DNA from: an uncultured Prevotellaceae bacterium
Lineage (GTDB): Bacteria > Bacteroidota > Bacteroidia > Bacteroidales > Bacteroidaceae
Assembly (NCBI GenBank): GCA_947165505.1
Contig: CAMVAT010000016.1
Span: 1-64,000 of the forward strand
Length of the DNA stretch: 64,000 nt
Reading direction: 5' to 3'
In this document: one piece after another, positions 7,775 to 16,821 of the stretch
Layout of the letters: each line of letters begins with the position of its first letter
How positions within the stretch are numbered: the first letter of the stretch is position 1
Translations under genes and position numbers: made by a program
Notes under the pieces: generated by a model
Told to the model about the DNA's origin: nothing
The model's input: only the letters and a program-made list of their open reading frames with translations
Databases searched by the model: none

Positions 7775-9208
7775 TCAACGTGTATCTTCCTTGGGCAGCC
7801 GTTGTTTGCGTTTAGGGTTTTCTTTGGCTCCGTATTTGAGCAGGTGGTTGGCGGTGGTGATGATGCCCTGTCCGGTGGGCGAGGTGGTCGATTTGAGCCG
7901 GTCGAAGGCCTCGCGTGTTTTTTGCAACTGCTCGTCGGCATTGACGAAGCGCTCGTAGAACAGTTGCACGCGGTTCACCAGTTCGTTGGCTGTGGCCATG
8001 ATGGCCTCTTGGTTTTCTGCCTGTTGCACCTGCCGCCACGTCATCTCCAGCACCCGCAGCATCATATACAGGTTTTGGCTTCCGCTGATGATGACCCCCT
8101 GCTCATAAGCCTCTTTCCACAGCGTAGGGTCGTGGCTCAGCGCCAGTTGCAGTGCGCTCTCGCTATAGACATACATCAGTACGAAGTCGAGCTTTCCGTG
8201 CCCGGGCCGGATATATCGGCTGTAGTTTTTGTGTGCCAGTTCCTTCACATGGTTGCGCACGGAGTTGACGTGCCGTCGCAGCGCCTCGTTGCGCTCGTCG
8301 TCGCCCGCGGCGTTGTAATAGTCTTCAAAGGCCTTGAGCGACATCTTCGAGTCGATGACCACGTCGCGCTCGTCGGGAAAGTGGAGAATCACGTCGGGCA
8401 CCATGCGCCGTCCTTTCTCCTCGTCGTGAATGGCACGCCCCTCGTCGTCGCGCAGGGTGGTCTGCTCCTCAAACTGCACCCCCTCTTCCAGTCCCATGCT
8501 CTCCAGGAGCGTGCGCAGGCGCAGTTCGCCGAAGTTGCCTTGTGCTTTGTTTTCGCTGGTCAGTGCCTGTGCCAGCTTGTCGGCGCGTTCGCCCACCTCC
8601 TGCGCCTGTTTCAGGTTGGCCTTGATCGATGCGTCGAGTCGCTCCATGGTCGTGGTGTGCTCCCGGTCGCTCCGCTCCACGGCCTCGCGCATCTGCCGCA
8701 GGTTCTCTTGCAGCGGGTTGAGCAGCGTGGCCATCTGCTGTTGGTTGTCGGCGCTGAGTTGTTCGGCACGGTGCTTGAGGATATTTTCCGAGGCCGTATT
8801 GATTTGTTCGCGTATCAGCTGTGCCTGTCTGGCCTCGGCCTCGCGCTGCTGTTGTTCGGCGCGCTGCATCAGTTGGTCGTACTGCTGGCGAGTCTGTTGC
8901 AGTTGCTGTTCGTACTGCTGGCGTGTCTGTTGCAGCAGTGTCAGACTCTGCTGCCGCTGTTCGCCGAGCGCCTCTCTTAGGTGTGCGACCTGTGTATCGA
9001 GTGCTTCGCGGTTGGCATGCAGGGTGGTGCGCTCGTCGGTCAGTTGGGCGATGCGCGTGTCGTGCTCTTGCAGCCGTCGTCGCAGCGCTTCGATGCGCTC
9101 CTGCTGCATGTTGGTCTGTGTGGTGAGCGCCGCATTGCGGCTGTGAGCGGCCAAGTAGCCGACCACGGTGCCTATGATGAGGCAGATGACAGAGATGAGG
9201 ATAGTCAT
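7775..9208 (-). CDS. rmuC: DNA recombination protein RmuC
   Basis: RmuC family proteins limit recombination at inverted repeats and have a nuclease-like fold. The 477-residue product starts with a single membrane segment (MTILISVICLIIGTVVGYLAA). A long coiled coil rich in Gln, Arg and Glu follows (about 30-190, with heptad-like QTRQQYEQQLQ repeats), and then the conserved RmuC domain from GNFGELRLRTLLESMGL to about residue 450, including VPDVILHFPDERDVVIDSKMSL. Its divergent neighbour is dnaG. Length and domain order are as expected. The presence of rmuC beside many inverted repeats in this genome is suggestive but proves nothing. Confidence 0.93.
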   Translation of the reverse strand: MTILISVICLIIGTVVGYLAAHSRNAALTTQTNMQQERIEALRRRLQEHDTRIAQLTDERTTLHANREALDTQVAHLREALGEQRQQSLTLLQQTRQQYEQQLQQTRQQYDQLMQRAEQQQREAEARQAQLIREQINTASENILKHRAEQLSADNQQQMATLLNPLQENLRQMREAVERSDREHTTTMERLDASIKANLKQAQEVGERADKLAQALTSENKAQGNFGELRLRTLLESMGLEEGVQFEEQTTLRDDEGRAIHDEEKGRRMVPDVILHFPDERDVVIDSKMSLKAFEDYYNAAGDDERNEALRRHVNSVRNHVKELAHKNYSRYIRPGHGKLDFVLMYVYSESALQLALSHDPTLWKEAYEQGVIISGSQNLYMMLRVLEMTWRQVQQAENQEAIMATANELVNRVQLFYERFVNADEQLQKTREAFDRLKSTTSPTGQGIITTANHLLKYGAKENPKRKQRLPKEDTR

Positions 9209-9237
9209 GGTTTTTTACCTTTTTTGCTTTTTCGCCG

Positions 9238-9245
9238 CAAAGGTA
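9238..9245 (-). promoter_or_regulatory. Probable -7 box of rmuC
   Basis: TACCTTTG on the minus strand, 30 bp before the rmuC start, within the divergent rmuC-dnaG region. Confidence 0.45.
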
Positions 9246-9287
9246 ATCATTTTATTCCATTTTTTTTCGCAACTCAATTTTTTTATT

Positions 9288-9295
9288 TACTTTTG
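9288..9295 (+). promoter_or_regulatory. Probable -7 box of dnaG
   Basis: TACTTTTG followed by C, 33 bp before the dnaG ATG. A weak T-rich -33 (TTTC at 9265-9268) sits 19 bp upstream. Confidence 0.5.
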
Positions 9296-9328
9296 CAAGT
9301 TCAAGTACACTGATGGTGAATAAAGAAG

Positions 9329-11290
9329 ATGATCGACAGGGCTACCATAGACAGAATCATGGACGCGGTCAACATCGTTGACGTGGTGTCAGACTTCGTG
9401 TCGCTGCGCAAGCGGGGCACGAGTTATAAGGGACTGTGCCCTTTCCACGACGACCGCACGCCGTCGTTCTCTGTCTCGCCCGCCAAGGGAGTGTATAAGT
9501 GCTTCTCGTGCGGCAAGGCCGGCAATGCCGTCAACTTCATCATGGAGCACGAGCAGATGACCTATCCCGAGGCGCTGCGGTGGCTGGCCAACAAGTATCA
9601 TATCGAGATCAAGGAGCGCGAGCAGACCGACGAGGAGCGCGAACAGCAAAACGAGCGCGAGTCGATGCTCATCGTCAACGAGTGGGCGGCGAAATACTTC
9701 GCCGACATCCTGCACAACGATGTTGACGGGCGGGCCATCGGCATGCAGTATTTCCGCTCGCGCGGATTCCGCGACGATATCATCGAGCGGTTTCAATTGG
9801 GGTTCGCACCTAAGAAGCGCAATGCCATGGCCACGGCGGCCACAGCGGCGGGATATAAGGCCGAATACCTGGAGAAGACAGGTCTGTGCTACCTGCGGCG
9901 CGACGAGCAGGGCAACCCGCTGCCCGGTGCCACGTTGCAAGACCGCTTTGCCGGGCGCGTCATCTTCCCCTGGATGGGCGTGAGCGGCAAGGTGACGGCT
10001 TTCGGAGGCCGGTTGCTCGACTCGCGCACCAAGGGCGTGGCACAGAAATACGTCAATTCGCCCGACTCCGTCATCTACCACAAAGACCACGAGCTCTACG
10101 GTATCTTCCAGGCCAAGCGGGCCATCGTCAAGGAAGACTGCGTGTATATGGTCGAAGGCTATACCGATGTCATCTCTATGCACCAGTGCGGCATCGAGAA
10201 TGTGGTGGCCAACTCGGGCACCGCGCTCAGCATCTACCAGATCAAGCTGCTCAGACGGTTCACGCAAAACATCGTGCTGCTCTACGACGGCGACGAGGCC
10301 GGTATTCACGCAGCCATGCGAGGCACCGACATGCTGCTCTCCGAAGGCATGAACGTCAAGGTGCTGCTGTTGCCCGACCAGGAAGACCCCGACTCCTTCG
10401 CACGCAAGCATACCGCCGCCGATTTCAAAAAATACATCGAGGAGCATCAGACCGACTTCATCGAGTTTAAGACGCAACTCTTGCTGCGAGGCGTCAGCGA
10501 CCCCATCAAGCGGAGCGAGGCCATCAACAATATCGTCAAGAGCATCTCGGTGATCGTCGATCCCATCGTACGCGCCACGTATATCCAAGAGTGCGCCCGC
10601 CGTATCGGCATCGCCGAGGCGACCCTCATATCGCAGATGAACAAATTCATTCGCGCCGGGGTCGAGGAGAAACAAAAAGAGGCGGAGCGGGATGCACGCG
10701 CACAGCAGACGCAGACACCAACACTGCTCAAACCCAAAGAAACGCAGCAGAAGGTAGATGAACTGGAAGACATGATCGTGCAGTTGGTGATGCGGCATGG
10801 CGAGGTGGTCATCTTCCATCAAGTGGAGATAGAAGGTACCGACGAGAGGGTGGATCTCAGTGTGGCACAATACATCTATTATGAGTTGGAGGGCGACCAT
10901 CTCGAACTCAGTACGCCACTCTATCGGCGTATCCTCAACGAAGCGGTCACGCATGCGGGCGAGGAGGGCTTTGTGGCCGAGACGTATTTCAACCACCATG
11001 CCGACATACAGGTGAGCAGCGTGGCAGCACGCATGACAGCCGACGACGGCATCTTCACCACACACCTGATGCTACAGCCCACCGAGGAGTATCTGCGCAA
11101 TATGGCGCAGCACCTGGTGCTCGACTTCAAACAAAACTGGGTGGAGCAGCGGTTGGCAGCATTGAAGCGCGAGATAGCACTGGCCGCCGGCGATATGCAG
11201 CGCCTCACCCCGGTGCTCACCGAATACAGAGAGATGAGCGAACTGCGCAACCTGATAGGTGCTAAGGTAGGAAGAAGGATCGGGAGGTAA
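9329..11290 (+). CDS. dnaG: DNA primase
   Basis: DnaG lays down RNA primers for lagging-strand synthesis with the replicative helicase. The CHC2 zinc finger is intact (C37, H40, C58, C61 in GLCPFHDD ... YKCFSCGKAG). The RNA polymerase domain carries the TOPRIM signature VEGYTD at about 274-279 and the acidic LLYDGDEAG at about 315. The C-terminal 200 residues, less conserved, are the helicase-binding domain. At 653 residues the length is normal. The ATG at 9329 is 33 bp after a promoter-like box. A TPR-like gene follows 78 bp downstream in the same direction. Confidence 0.97.
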   Translation: MIDRATIDRIMDAVNIVDVVSDFVSLRKRGTSYKGLCPFHDDRTPSFSVSPAKGVYKCFSCGKAGNAVNFIMEHEQMTYPEALRWLANKYHIEIKEREQTDEEREQQNERESMLIVNEWAAKYFADILHNDVDGRAIGMQYFRSRGFRDDIIERFQLGFAPKKRNAMATAATAAGYKAEYLEKTGLCYLRRDEQGNPLPGATLQDRFAGRVIFPWMGVSGKVTAFGGRLLDSRTKGVAQKYVNSPDSVIYHKDHELYGIFQAKRAIVKEDCVYMVEGYTDVISMHQCGIENVVANSGTALSIYQIKLLRRFTQNIVLLYDGDEAGIHAAMRGTDMLLSEGMNVKVLLLPDQEDPDSFARKHTAADFKKYIEEHQTDFIEFKTQLLLRGVSDPIKRSEAINNIVKSISVIVDPIVRATYIQECARRIGIAEATLISQMNKFIRAGVEEKQKEAERDARAQQTQTPTLLKPKETQQKVDELEDMIVQLVMRHGEVVIFHQVEIEGTDERVDLSVAQYIYYELEGDHLELSTPLYRRILNEAVTHAGEEGFVAETYFNHHADIQVSSVAARMTADDGIFTTHLMLQPTEEYLRNMAQHLVLDFKQNWVEQRLAALKREIALAAGDMQRLTPVLTEYREMSELRNLIGAKVGRRIGR

Positions 11291-11368
11291 AAGCCACGGG
11301 GCTTCTCGCCGTCGCCATCATCCGATAACCACTAAGACAACCACCCATACCAAAAAGAATAATAAGAC

Positions 11369-13093
11369 GTGAAACTAACAGATATATTCAAGAGACAACC
11401 CAAAGCCGAAGGGCTGACCACCGACATGAAGGTGCGCGAGCGACTGGTGACACGGACGCTCACGCTGATGAACTGCGACTGTCGGTGGGAGGATGACAAC
11501 GGCGAGCGGGTGGCTGCCTTCGACTATCAAAACGGACACTTCCGCATCAGGGTGGAGAAAGATACACCCTACCTGCGCCTGATGTACCTCTTCTTCTACA
11601 CCACGCAGGCCGAACACCTCAACCTGGTGAGGCACGTATGCAACCAAAGCAATCTGAACAGTGAGTGCGAGCGCATCGTCTATTCCACCAATGCCGAGAA
11701 AAACGAGGTGGACTTGCATGCCATGACCGGGGTGCTGCTGCACCCCGACTACGCACGCGAGACGCTTGCGCGGGCCATGCAGAATATGTTCAGTTGGCAG
11801 AACGCTTTCGTCAGGCGGTTTGAGGAACTGCTCCGGGGTGCCGGCAAAGAGAGCACTGACATAGAGGCGGATGCCGTGAAGTGGGGACATGAAATGTCGC
11901 TCCTCAGAGAGATGGAGATAGCACACCAGCCGGAGGGCGAACTCAGGGATGCGCCCGACAGCGTGCAGCCCCTTGCCCTGGCGGCTCTCGTGCAACGGCT
12001 CTTCGACCTGAACACATTCCATCCGCTCGGCATCGAAGTGCTCGACGGACCGCTGCGAGGCACCGACATCCCCGCCGACCAAGTGCCGACGCTCACCCTG
12101 AGGCAGTTGCTCGACGGGCAGGGGACGCTCGCCCGGCGCTGTGTGGCCACTCTCCATTTCCAAGACGACACCAAGCATGCGCGGCGCACGCTGCTGCTCA
12201 TGCTCAGCGAACATGGCGGCGACGACCAGTCCAGCTATTACCGGCTCACGATGACCATCGAACCGCTGTCGGCACGTTACCACGATGTGCCCTTCGGATG
12301 GAGCAAAAACCAAGCGCAGACCGTGTCGGCGCTCGTGGCGATGGATCGTGTGACCGACAAACAACGGGTGGATGAGTTCCGCTATATGTGGAAGGAGGCA
12401 CTCGAAAAAGCCAAGGCGGGTGATACCGAGGGATTGACCGACGAACAGAAACTGGTGTGCGAAATCGTGGATGAGTCGCTCGCCAAAGACCTCTATTTCG
12501 GACGGCGGCATTTCTCCAACAACTGCTTCGCCGAGGCGCTCACCTATCTGGAGCATGCCTATCACCAACTGCTGTCACGCTTCAAATACATGAAGAATGC
12601 GCAGAAAGAGCAGTTCTTCGAGGTGTGCTACCTCATCGGATTCTGTTATGCCGAGATGAAACAATACGACCGCGCCATCTATTACCTCGAACTCACGACA
12701 CCCCTCAGGCGCATCACCTATACCACAGAGCAGGTGAACTGCATGGTCAACTACGGCGACATACGCGTAGAGGATATGGTCGATGGACTCATCGGCGAAC
12801 TGGAACTGCACCATAGTGATGGCGACGACGACGATGACGATGAAGAGGGCGGTGGCGGAGGCGGCGGACTGATGCTGGATGCCAATGTGCGCAATTTCTA
12901 CAACTTCCTGCGCCGGCGCAAGGTGTATCTGCTCATCGAAAGAGAGAGTTACCCGTACGCCCGTAAGTTGCTCAAGGATATGCTCAAAGAACCCGAAAAC
13001 AGCGACTTCGCCATCAACGAACTGGCATACCTGCAGCGCATCGACCCCAGAAAGGAGGGCGAACAAGACGATGACATAGAATTGCCATTTTAG
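11369..13093 (+). CDS. Conserved hypothetical protein with TPR-like C-terminal half
   Basis: Not assignable to a function. The frame opens with GTG at 11369 (VKLTDIFKRQPK); no ATG lies nearer, and the next in-frame ATG would lose 20 conserved-looking residues. The first 150 residues (RWEDDNGERVAAFDYQNGHF ... TPYLRLMYLFFY) resemble the YbjN / type III chaperone-like fold by pattern. The second half has helical pairs typical of tetratricopeptide repeats (NNCFAEALTYLEHAYHQLL; YLIGFCYAEMKQYDRAIYYLEL). Around residues 483-500 a run of seven aspartates is followed by two glutamates and seven glycines, a linker that looks like a codon-repeat expansion. It follows dnaG on the same strand. Probably cytosolic, since no signal peptide is seen. 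Confidence 0.8.
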   Translation: MKLTDIFKRQPKAEGLTTDMKVRERLVTRTLTLMNCDCRWEDDNGERVAAFDYQNGHFRIRVEKDTPYLRLMYLFFYTTQAEHLNLVRHVCNQSNLNSECERIVYSTNAEKNEVDLHAMTGVLLHPDYARETLARAMQNMFSWQNAFVRRFEELLRGAGKESTDIEADAVKWGHEMSLLREMEIAHQPEGELRDAPDSVQPLALAALVQRLFDLNTFHPLGIEVLDGPLRGTDIPADQVPTLTLRQLLDGQGTLARRCVATLHFQDDTKHARRTLLLMLSEHGGDDQSSYYRLTMTIEPLSARYHDVPFGWSKNQAQTVSALVAMDRVTDKQRVDEFRYMWKEALEKAKAGDTEGLTDEQKLVCEIVDESLAKDLYFGRRHFSNNCFAEALTYLEHAYHQLLSRFKYMKNAQKEQFFEVCYLIGFCYAEMKQYDRAIYYLELTTPLRRITYTTEQVNCMVNYGDIRVEDMVDGLIGELELHHSDGDDDDDDEEGGGGGGGLMLDANVRNFYNFLRRRKVYLLIERESYPYARKLLKDMLKEPENSDFAINELAYLQRIDPRKEGEQDDDIELPF

Positions 13094-13135
13094 ACCCACC
13101 CCCGGCCCCTCCCTTGTAGGGAGGGGAGTGGTTAC
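13092..13135. repeat. C/G-rich palindromic repeat, AGACCCACCCCCGG type
   Basis: AGACCCACCCCCGGCCCCTC followed by CCTTGTAGGGAGGGGAGTGG. The internal CCCTCCC-TTGTA-GGGAGGG palindrome is perfect. Its first base is in the stop codon of the TPR-like gene. Close copies lie at 26036 and 42081, and inverted at 37688 and 52359. Confidence 0.85.
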
Positions 13136-13169
13136 TCCGGCAATCACGACAAATGACGGACAGGGCACG

Positions 13170-13214
13170 CCAAACTCCCAAACTCCTAAACTCCCAAACT
13201 TCTACACTCCCCTT
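13170..13214. repeat. Short tandem array AACTCCCA
   Basis: CAAACTCC-CAAACTCC-TAAACTCC-CAAACTTC-TACACTCC, an 8-bp unit repeated about five times, 50 bp before the cardiolipin synthase start. The same unit recurs at 59775-59808. Confidence 0.75.
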
Positions 13215-13263
13215 TTAATTTTTAATTTTATAATTTTTTAATTTTCCCCATTCTCCCCGACAA

Positions 13264-14688
13264 ATGATATACGTCAACTGGATCATATTCGTTGTCTATG
13301 TGGTAGTCACACTCGGCTCCATCATAGCGGTGCTGATGGACAACCGTCAGCCCGCCAAGGCATTGGTGTGGCTGTTGGCGCTGATCTTCCTGCCGATTGT
13401 CGGGGTGATACTTTATTTCTTCTTCGGACAGAACACAAGGCGCGAGCGCATCATCAGCAAACAAAGTCTTGACCAGATCACCCGGCGGTCGATGCTGGGC
13501 TTCGTAGAGCAGCGCAGCCTGCAACTGCCCGAGGAATACCGCAACCTGATACGTCTCTTTGCCAGCAACGGATGGACACTGCCGTTTAAGAACAACGAGG
13601 TAGATATCTACACCGATGGCTACGAGTTCTTCCCCGCGCTGCTCGCCGAGATAGCACAGGCCAAGCATCATATCCATATCGACACCTATATCTTCGAAGA
13701 CGACCCTCTGGGCTACCTGGTCAGCGATGCACTCATCGAGCGTGCCGAGGCGGGTGTCGAGGTGCGTGTCATCTATGATGATGTGGGGTGCTGGAAAGTG
13801 CCGTCGGCCTTCTTCGAGCGGATGCGCGAATCGGGTGTCGATGTGCATGCTTTCATGCCTGTGAAATTCCCCGCGTTCACCAGCAGGGTCAACTACCGCA
13901 ACCACCGCAAGCTGTGCGTCATTGACGGCCGCACAGGCTTCATCGGCGGCATGAATATCGCGCTGCGCTATATCAAGGGCAACGGGCGTCAGGCATGGCG
14001 CGACACGCACCTGCGCATACGCGGAGGTGCCGTCTATGGCATCCAGAGCGCTTTCCTCGTCGATTGGTATTTCGTTGACCGCACACTCATCTCCGACAGA
14101 GTCTATTATCCAGAAGTGCCCAAGCGGATTGTCAACGACTGTCTGGCGCAGATCGTCACAAGCAACCCCACCAGCGAGTCGCCCGAGATGATGCACGGAT
14201 ATGTGAGCATCCTGCACAATGCGAAACAATATGTGTATATGACCACCCCCTATTTCCTGCCCACCGAGCCGGTGCTCTTTGCCATGCGTACCTGTGCGCA
14301 GTCGGGCGTGGATGTGCGGCTGATGATTCCCATGCAGGCCGATGCCAAAGTGGTGAAGTGGGCCAGTTCGTCGTATGTGATGCAAGCGGCCGACGACGGG
14401 GTGAAGATCTACTTGTATCAGGCGGGGTTCAACCACTCAAAACTGCTGATATGCGACGACAGTCTGTGTTCGTGCGGTTCTACGAACATCGACTTCCGCA
14501 GTTTTGAGAATAATTTCGAGGCGAACGCCTTTTTCTACGACCGCGACATGGCGCTGAGGCTCAAACAAGTGTTTGAGCGCGACCTGGAGCATTGCGTGCC
14601 GCTCGACGAAGTGAAAGATATCGAACAGCGCGGTTTCCTCACTCGTCTGTGGGAGTCGATTGTGCGACTGTTTGCGCCGTTGCTCTGA
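13264..14688 (+). CDS. cls: Cardiolipin synthase
   Basis: Joins two phosphatidylglycerols, or PG and another donor, to cardiolipin at the inner membrane. There are two N-terminal membrane helices (about 5-25 and 38-56, ending ILYFFFGQNTRR). Two phospholipase-D catalytic motifs of HxKxxxxD form are intact: HRKLCVID near 215 and HSKLLICD near 391, each followed by the usual GG-N or GSTN-D-RS-N-E context. The 474-residue length is normal. Its last 50 bp overlap the end of the convergent rsmD gene, so the two 3' ends share sequence. Confidence 0.95.
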   Translation: MIYVNWIIFVVYVVVTLGSIIAVLMDNRQPAKALVWLLALIFLPIVGVILYFFFGQNTRRERIISKQSLDQITRRSMLGFVEQRSLQLPEEYRNLIRLFASNGWTLPFKNNEVDIYTDGYEFFPALLAEIAQAKHHIHIDTYIFEDDPLGYLVSDALIERAEAGVEVRVIYDDVGCWKVPSAFFERMRESGVDVHAFMPVKFPAFTSRVNYRNHRKLCVIDGRTGFIGGMNIALRYIKGNGRQAWRDTHLRIRGGAVYGIQSAFLVDWYFVDRTLISDRVYYPEVPKRIVNDCLAQIVTSNPTSESPEMMHGYVSILHNAKQYVYMTTPYFLPTEPVLFAMRTCAQSGVDVRLMIPMQADAKVVKWASSSYVMQAADDGVKIYLYQAGFNHSKLLICDDSLCSCGSTNIDFRSFENNFEANAFFYDRDMALRLKQVFERDLEHCVPLDEVKDIEQRGFLTRLWESIVRLFAPLL

Positions 14689-15211
14689 AGATGGAGAAAT
14701 TGACGCTGCCGTAGGCACGGTGCTCTACAAAGCCGGCTTCATGGCTGAAGTCATTGCGGCCGCCGTGCTCAAACACCAAGATGCCGTCTTCTTTCAGCAG
14801 TCCCTGTTTGAGAATGAGCGAGGGTAGGGTGCTCAGACCCTCCAGGGTGTAGGGCGGGTCGGCAAAGACGATGTCGAACTGTTCGCGGCACCGTGACACA
14901 AACTTGAACACATCGCCGCGGATGAGGCTCACCGCATCGGTGCCCAGTTTTTGCAGGCACTGTCGGATAAAGGCGCAGTGGTCGCGGTCGGCCTCGACAC
15001 CCACCACCCGCCGGCAACCGCGCGAGAGCAGTTCGAGCGAGATGCTGCCCGTGCCCGAGAAGAGGTCGAGGGCATCGGCGCCATCCAGGTCGAGGTAACC
15101 GTTGATGACATTAAAGATATTCTCTTTGGCGAAGTCTGTCGTAGGACGGGCCTTGAACGTGCGGGGCACGTCGAAGCGGCGACCTTTATAAATACCTGTG
15201 ATGATACGCAT
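14639..15211 (-). CDS. rsmD: 16S rRNA (guanine966-N2)-methyltransferase
   Basis: RsmD methylates G966 of 16S rRNA. The 190-residue product has the family opening MRIITGIYKGRRF, RPTTD, the SAM-binding loop DALDLFSGTGSISLE (46-60) and the catalytic FADPPY around residue 120. It overlaps the convergent cls gene by 50 bp, and its C-terminal 16 residues (TAQTVAQSTPTDE region) lie in that overlap and look non-conserved. DUF3822 ends 4 bp upstream of the start, so the two are one operon, a pairing common in Bacteroidales. Confidence 0.94.
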   Translation of the reverse strand: MRIITGIYKGRRFDVPRTFKARPTTDFAKENIFNVINGYLDLDGADALDLFSGTGSISLELLSRGCRRVVGVEADRDHCAFIRQCLQKLGTDAVSLIRGDVFKFVSRCREQFDIVFADPPYTLEGLSTLPSLILKQGLLKEDGILVFEHGGRNDFSHEAGFVEHRAYGSVNFSIFRATAQTVAQSTPTDE

Positions 15212-15215
15212 GGGC

Positions 15216-16007
15216 TTAGTCGTGACTGTTGGTGGATAGCAGGGTCATCAGGTCGTAGGGCATGCCAGGGGTCTGTGTGGCCGGCGCGTTCATCAAGTCG
15301 TCGGAGGGGTTGATGATGCTCACGTTGCGCAAGAACTGTCGCAGCCGCTCCGTCAGCCAGTCTTGATGAGGTATATCGCCCACGATGTGCATCTCGTCCA
15401 TCTCCGTGTTCAGGCCGGTCTGGCGCCACACGTAGAGCAGGTAATAGAGCGCATCGTGCTCCTGGGTGGCGGGGAAGGTGTTGTAAAACCGGATGCGGTT
15501 TTGCCAGCAGCTGAACAGCTCTACCTGAGCGTCGTGGAAATAGACAAACAGTTTCTTCCGCTGTCCGTTGTTGGCTCGTATGCGCAGATGTCGCCATACA
15601 GGCAGACTGACAGGCATGAAGCGGTGTTGCGCGAAATGGTCGCCCACCACCGTCAGCAAGTCTTTGTTGACGGCGAAGACGGCCACGCTGTACAGTTCGG
15701 CGATGATGACGTGGTCGATATGGTACTGTTCGAAGCCCAAGAAAGTGTGTCTGTAGAGTGTGGCGGCCTCGTCGTCTTGAAATTCGTCGAGGGGCACCAA
15801 CAGCATCGGCGTATCGAGTAGCACCTCGGTGCGGTCGTAAGTGCGCGACAGCAGTTTCGATGATTTCAGTGCCTCGCGCAGGTTGGCTGCCGCCGAGATG
15901 CCGCTTCGTGTGCTATAGGGTTCGTACTCCACCGATGTGCCGATGTCGTAGTGGTCGGTGGCAAAAGCCATGCCGCGTTCGCTGATTCGTATGATGAGTC
16001 GTTTCAT
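15216..16007 (-). CDS. DUF3822 family protein
   Basis: Conserved in Bacteroidota, function not established. 263 residues, no signal peptide. Recognised by the opening RLIIRISERGMAFAT, by the segment LSRTYDRTEVLLDTPMLLVP and by its place directly before rsmD (4-bp gap). The fold is expected to be actin/hexokinase-like, as in type II/IV secretion assembly ATPase partners; that is family knowledge, not visible here. The start codon sits only a few bases after a telomere-like tandem array, which therefore lies in its ribosome-binding region. Confidence 0.8.
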   Translation of the reverse strand: MKRLIIRISERGMAFATDHYDIGTSVEYEPYSTRSGISAAANLREALKSSKLLSRTYDRTEVLLDTPMLLVPLDEFQDDEAATLYRHTFLGFEQYHIDHVIIAELYSVAVFAVNKDLLTVVGDHFAQHRFMPVSLPVWRHLRIRANNGQRKKLFVYFHDAQVELFSCWQNRIRFYNTFPATQEHDALYYLLYVWRQTGLNTEMDEMHIVGDIPHQDWLTERLRQFLRNVSIINPSDDLMNAPATQTPGMPYDLMTLLSTNSHD

Positions 16008-16011
16008 TTTT

Positions 16012-16243
16012 TGTTTAGGGTTTAGGGTTTTTAGGGTTGATGGTTGATGGCTTCTCCGGGTTTTCCGGATATTCCGGTTTCTCCGGATATTCCGGTTTTT
16101 CCGGGCTCTCCGGCTTCTCTGGTCTTATTGCGGGGCGCGCAGAGCATTTCTCTTACCTCTCACCTCTTACCTCTCACCTCTTGGTAATCACCTCTTACCT
16201 CTCACCTCTTGGTAATCACCTCTTACCTCTCACCTCTTGTCAA
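16012..16243. repeat. Three adjacent tandem arrays before DUF3822
   Basis: From left to right: GTTTAGG heptamers (16012-16038), a nine-base family TTCTCCGGA/TATTCCGGT (about 16051-16120), and a 28-bp unit CACCTCTTACCTCTCACCTC-TTGGTAAT in about three copies (16160-16245) whose last copy touches the stop of the next gene. On the transcribed (minus) strand they separate the 157-residue protein gene from DUF3822. One plus-strand frame reads as Gly-Phe-Ser-Gly repeats, but I take this as an artefact. Confidence 0.85.
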
Positions 16244-16717
16244 TCACCAGTTTCCTGCATTCCCGTTGTCTTCGGTCAGGTCGCCCACCTTCAGTCCCGG
16301 GTAGCGGGCGGCGGCATCTGCCGCATCGGTCAGGTTGCCCACGCTGTTGTCGTCAAGTCCCTTGAGATATTGGTGATATTGTGCGCTACACTGCATCAGC
16401 GGCACCACCTTACCCGATGGGGTGATACGTGCCGATGTGCTCAGGTCAAACCGCTCGCCGCCGGAATAGGGGATGTACTGCGACGAGTCAGCCAGCAGAC
16501 CCGCGGCGATGAGCGTGGCAAAGTCGGCCGCATACTCGCCATGCTGTGCACAGTAGCGCTCCTCGGCACTTCTGATGGCCAGCAGACGTTCTTTTACGGC
16601 CTCTTCGCGCTCCTGGCGTTCCTGGTCGAAGCGCAACGGGCGGCTCACACTCCATATACATGCCACGGCCAGAGCCACGGCACATACAGCGAGTAGGTAA
16701 TTGTGACGAATTCTCAC
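16244..16717 (-). CDS. Hypothetical membrane-anchored protein
   Basis: 157 residues. An N-terminal hydrophobic segment (YLLAVCAVALAVACIW, 7-22) is followed by a charged amphipathic helix (RFDQERQEREEAVKERLLAIRSAEERY) and a small soluble domain. The topology resembles pilin-like or pseudopilin-like proteins, and YCAQHGEYAADFATLIAAG looks like the short segment seen in that class. There is no prepilin peptidase site I can defend. It is the first gene of the unit with DUF3822 and rsmD, diverging from the helicase gene. A -7 box lies at 16774-16781. Function unknown. Confidence 0.7.
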   Translation of the reverse strand: MRIRHNYLLAVCAVALAVACIWSVSRPLRFDQERQEREEAVKERLLAIRSAEERYCAQHGEYAADFATLIAAGLLADSSQYIPYSGGERFDLSTSARITPSGKVVPLMQCSAQYHQYLKGLDDNSVGNLTDAADAAARYPGLKVGDLTEDNGNAGNW

Positions 16718-16748
16718 GGAAATGATTGTCAGAATGATTTTTTTTGAT

Positions 16749-16756
16749 TACTTTTG
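16749..16756 (+). promoter_or_regulatory. Probable promoter of the RecD-like helicase
   Basis: TACTTTTG with ATTG (16725-16728) 20 bp upstream, 65 bp before the helicase ATG. A face-to-face minus-strand box (TACTTTTG, 16781-16774) serves the divergent gene. Confidence 0.5.
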
Positions 16757-16773
16757 TCTGCCCTATCGGAGTG

Positions 16774-16781
16774 CAAAAGTA
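16774..16781 (-). promoter_or_regulatory. Probable -7 box of the 157-residue protein gene
   Basis: TACTTTTGC on the minus strand, 57 bp before its start codon; no clear -33 element. Confidence 0.45.
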
Positions 16782-16821
16782 CAACAATTCATCGAGATAA
16801 CCATCATTTTCGCTAAAAAAC

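Noticed and set aside
16037..16696. A plus-strand frame beginning with Phe-Ser-Gly-Tyr-Ser-Gly repeats, like a small collagen-like or silk-like protein
   Set aside because: It is read from a 9-bp tandem array and then the antisense of the 157-residue protein gene; no promoter or start context supports it.
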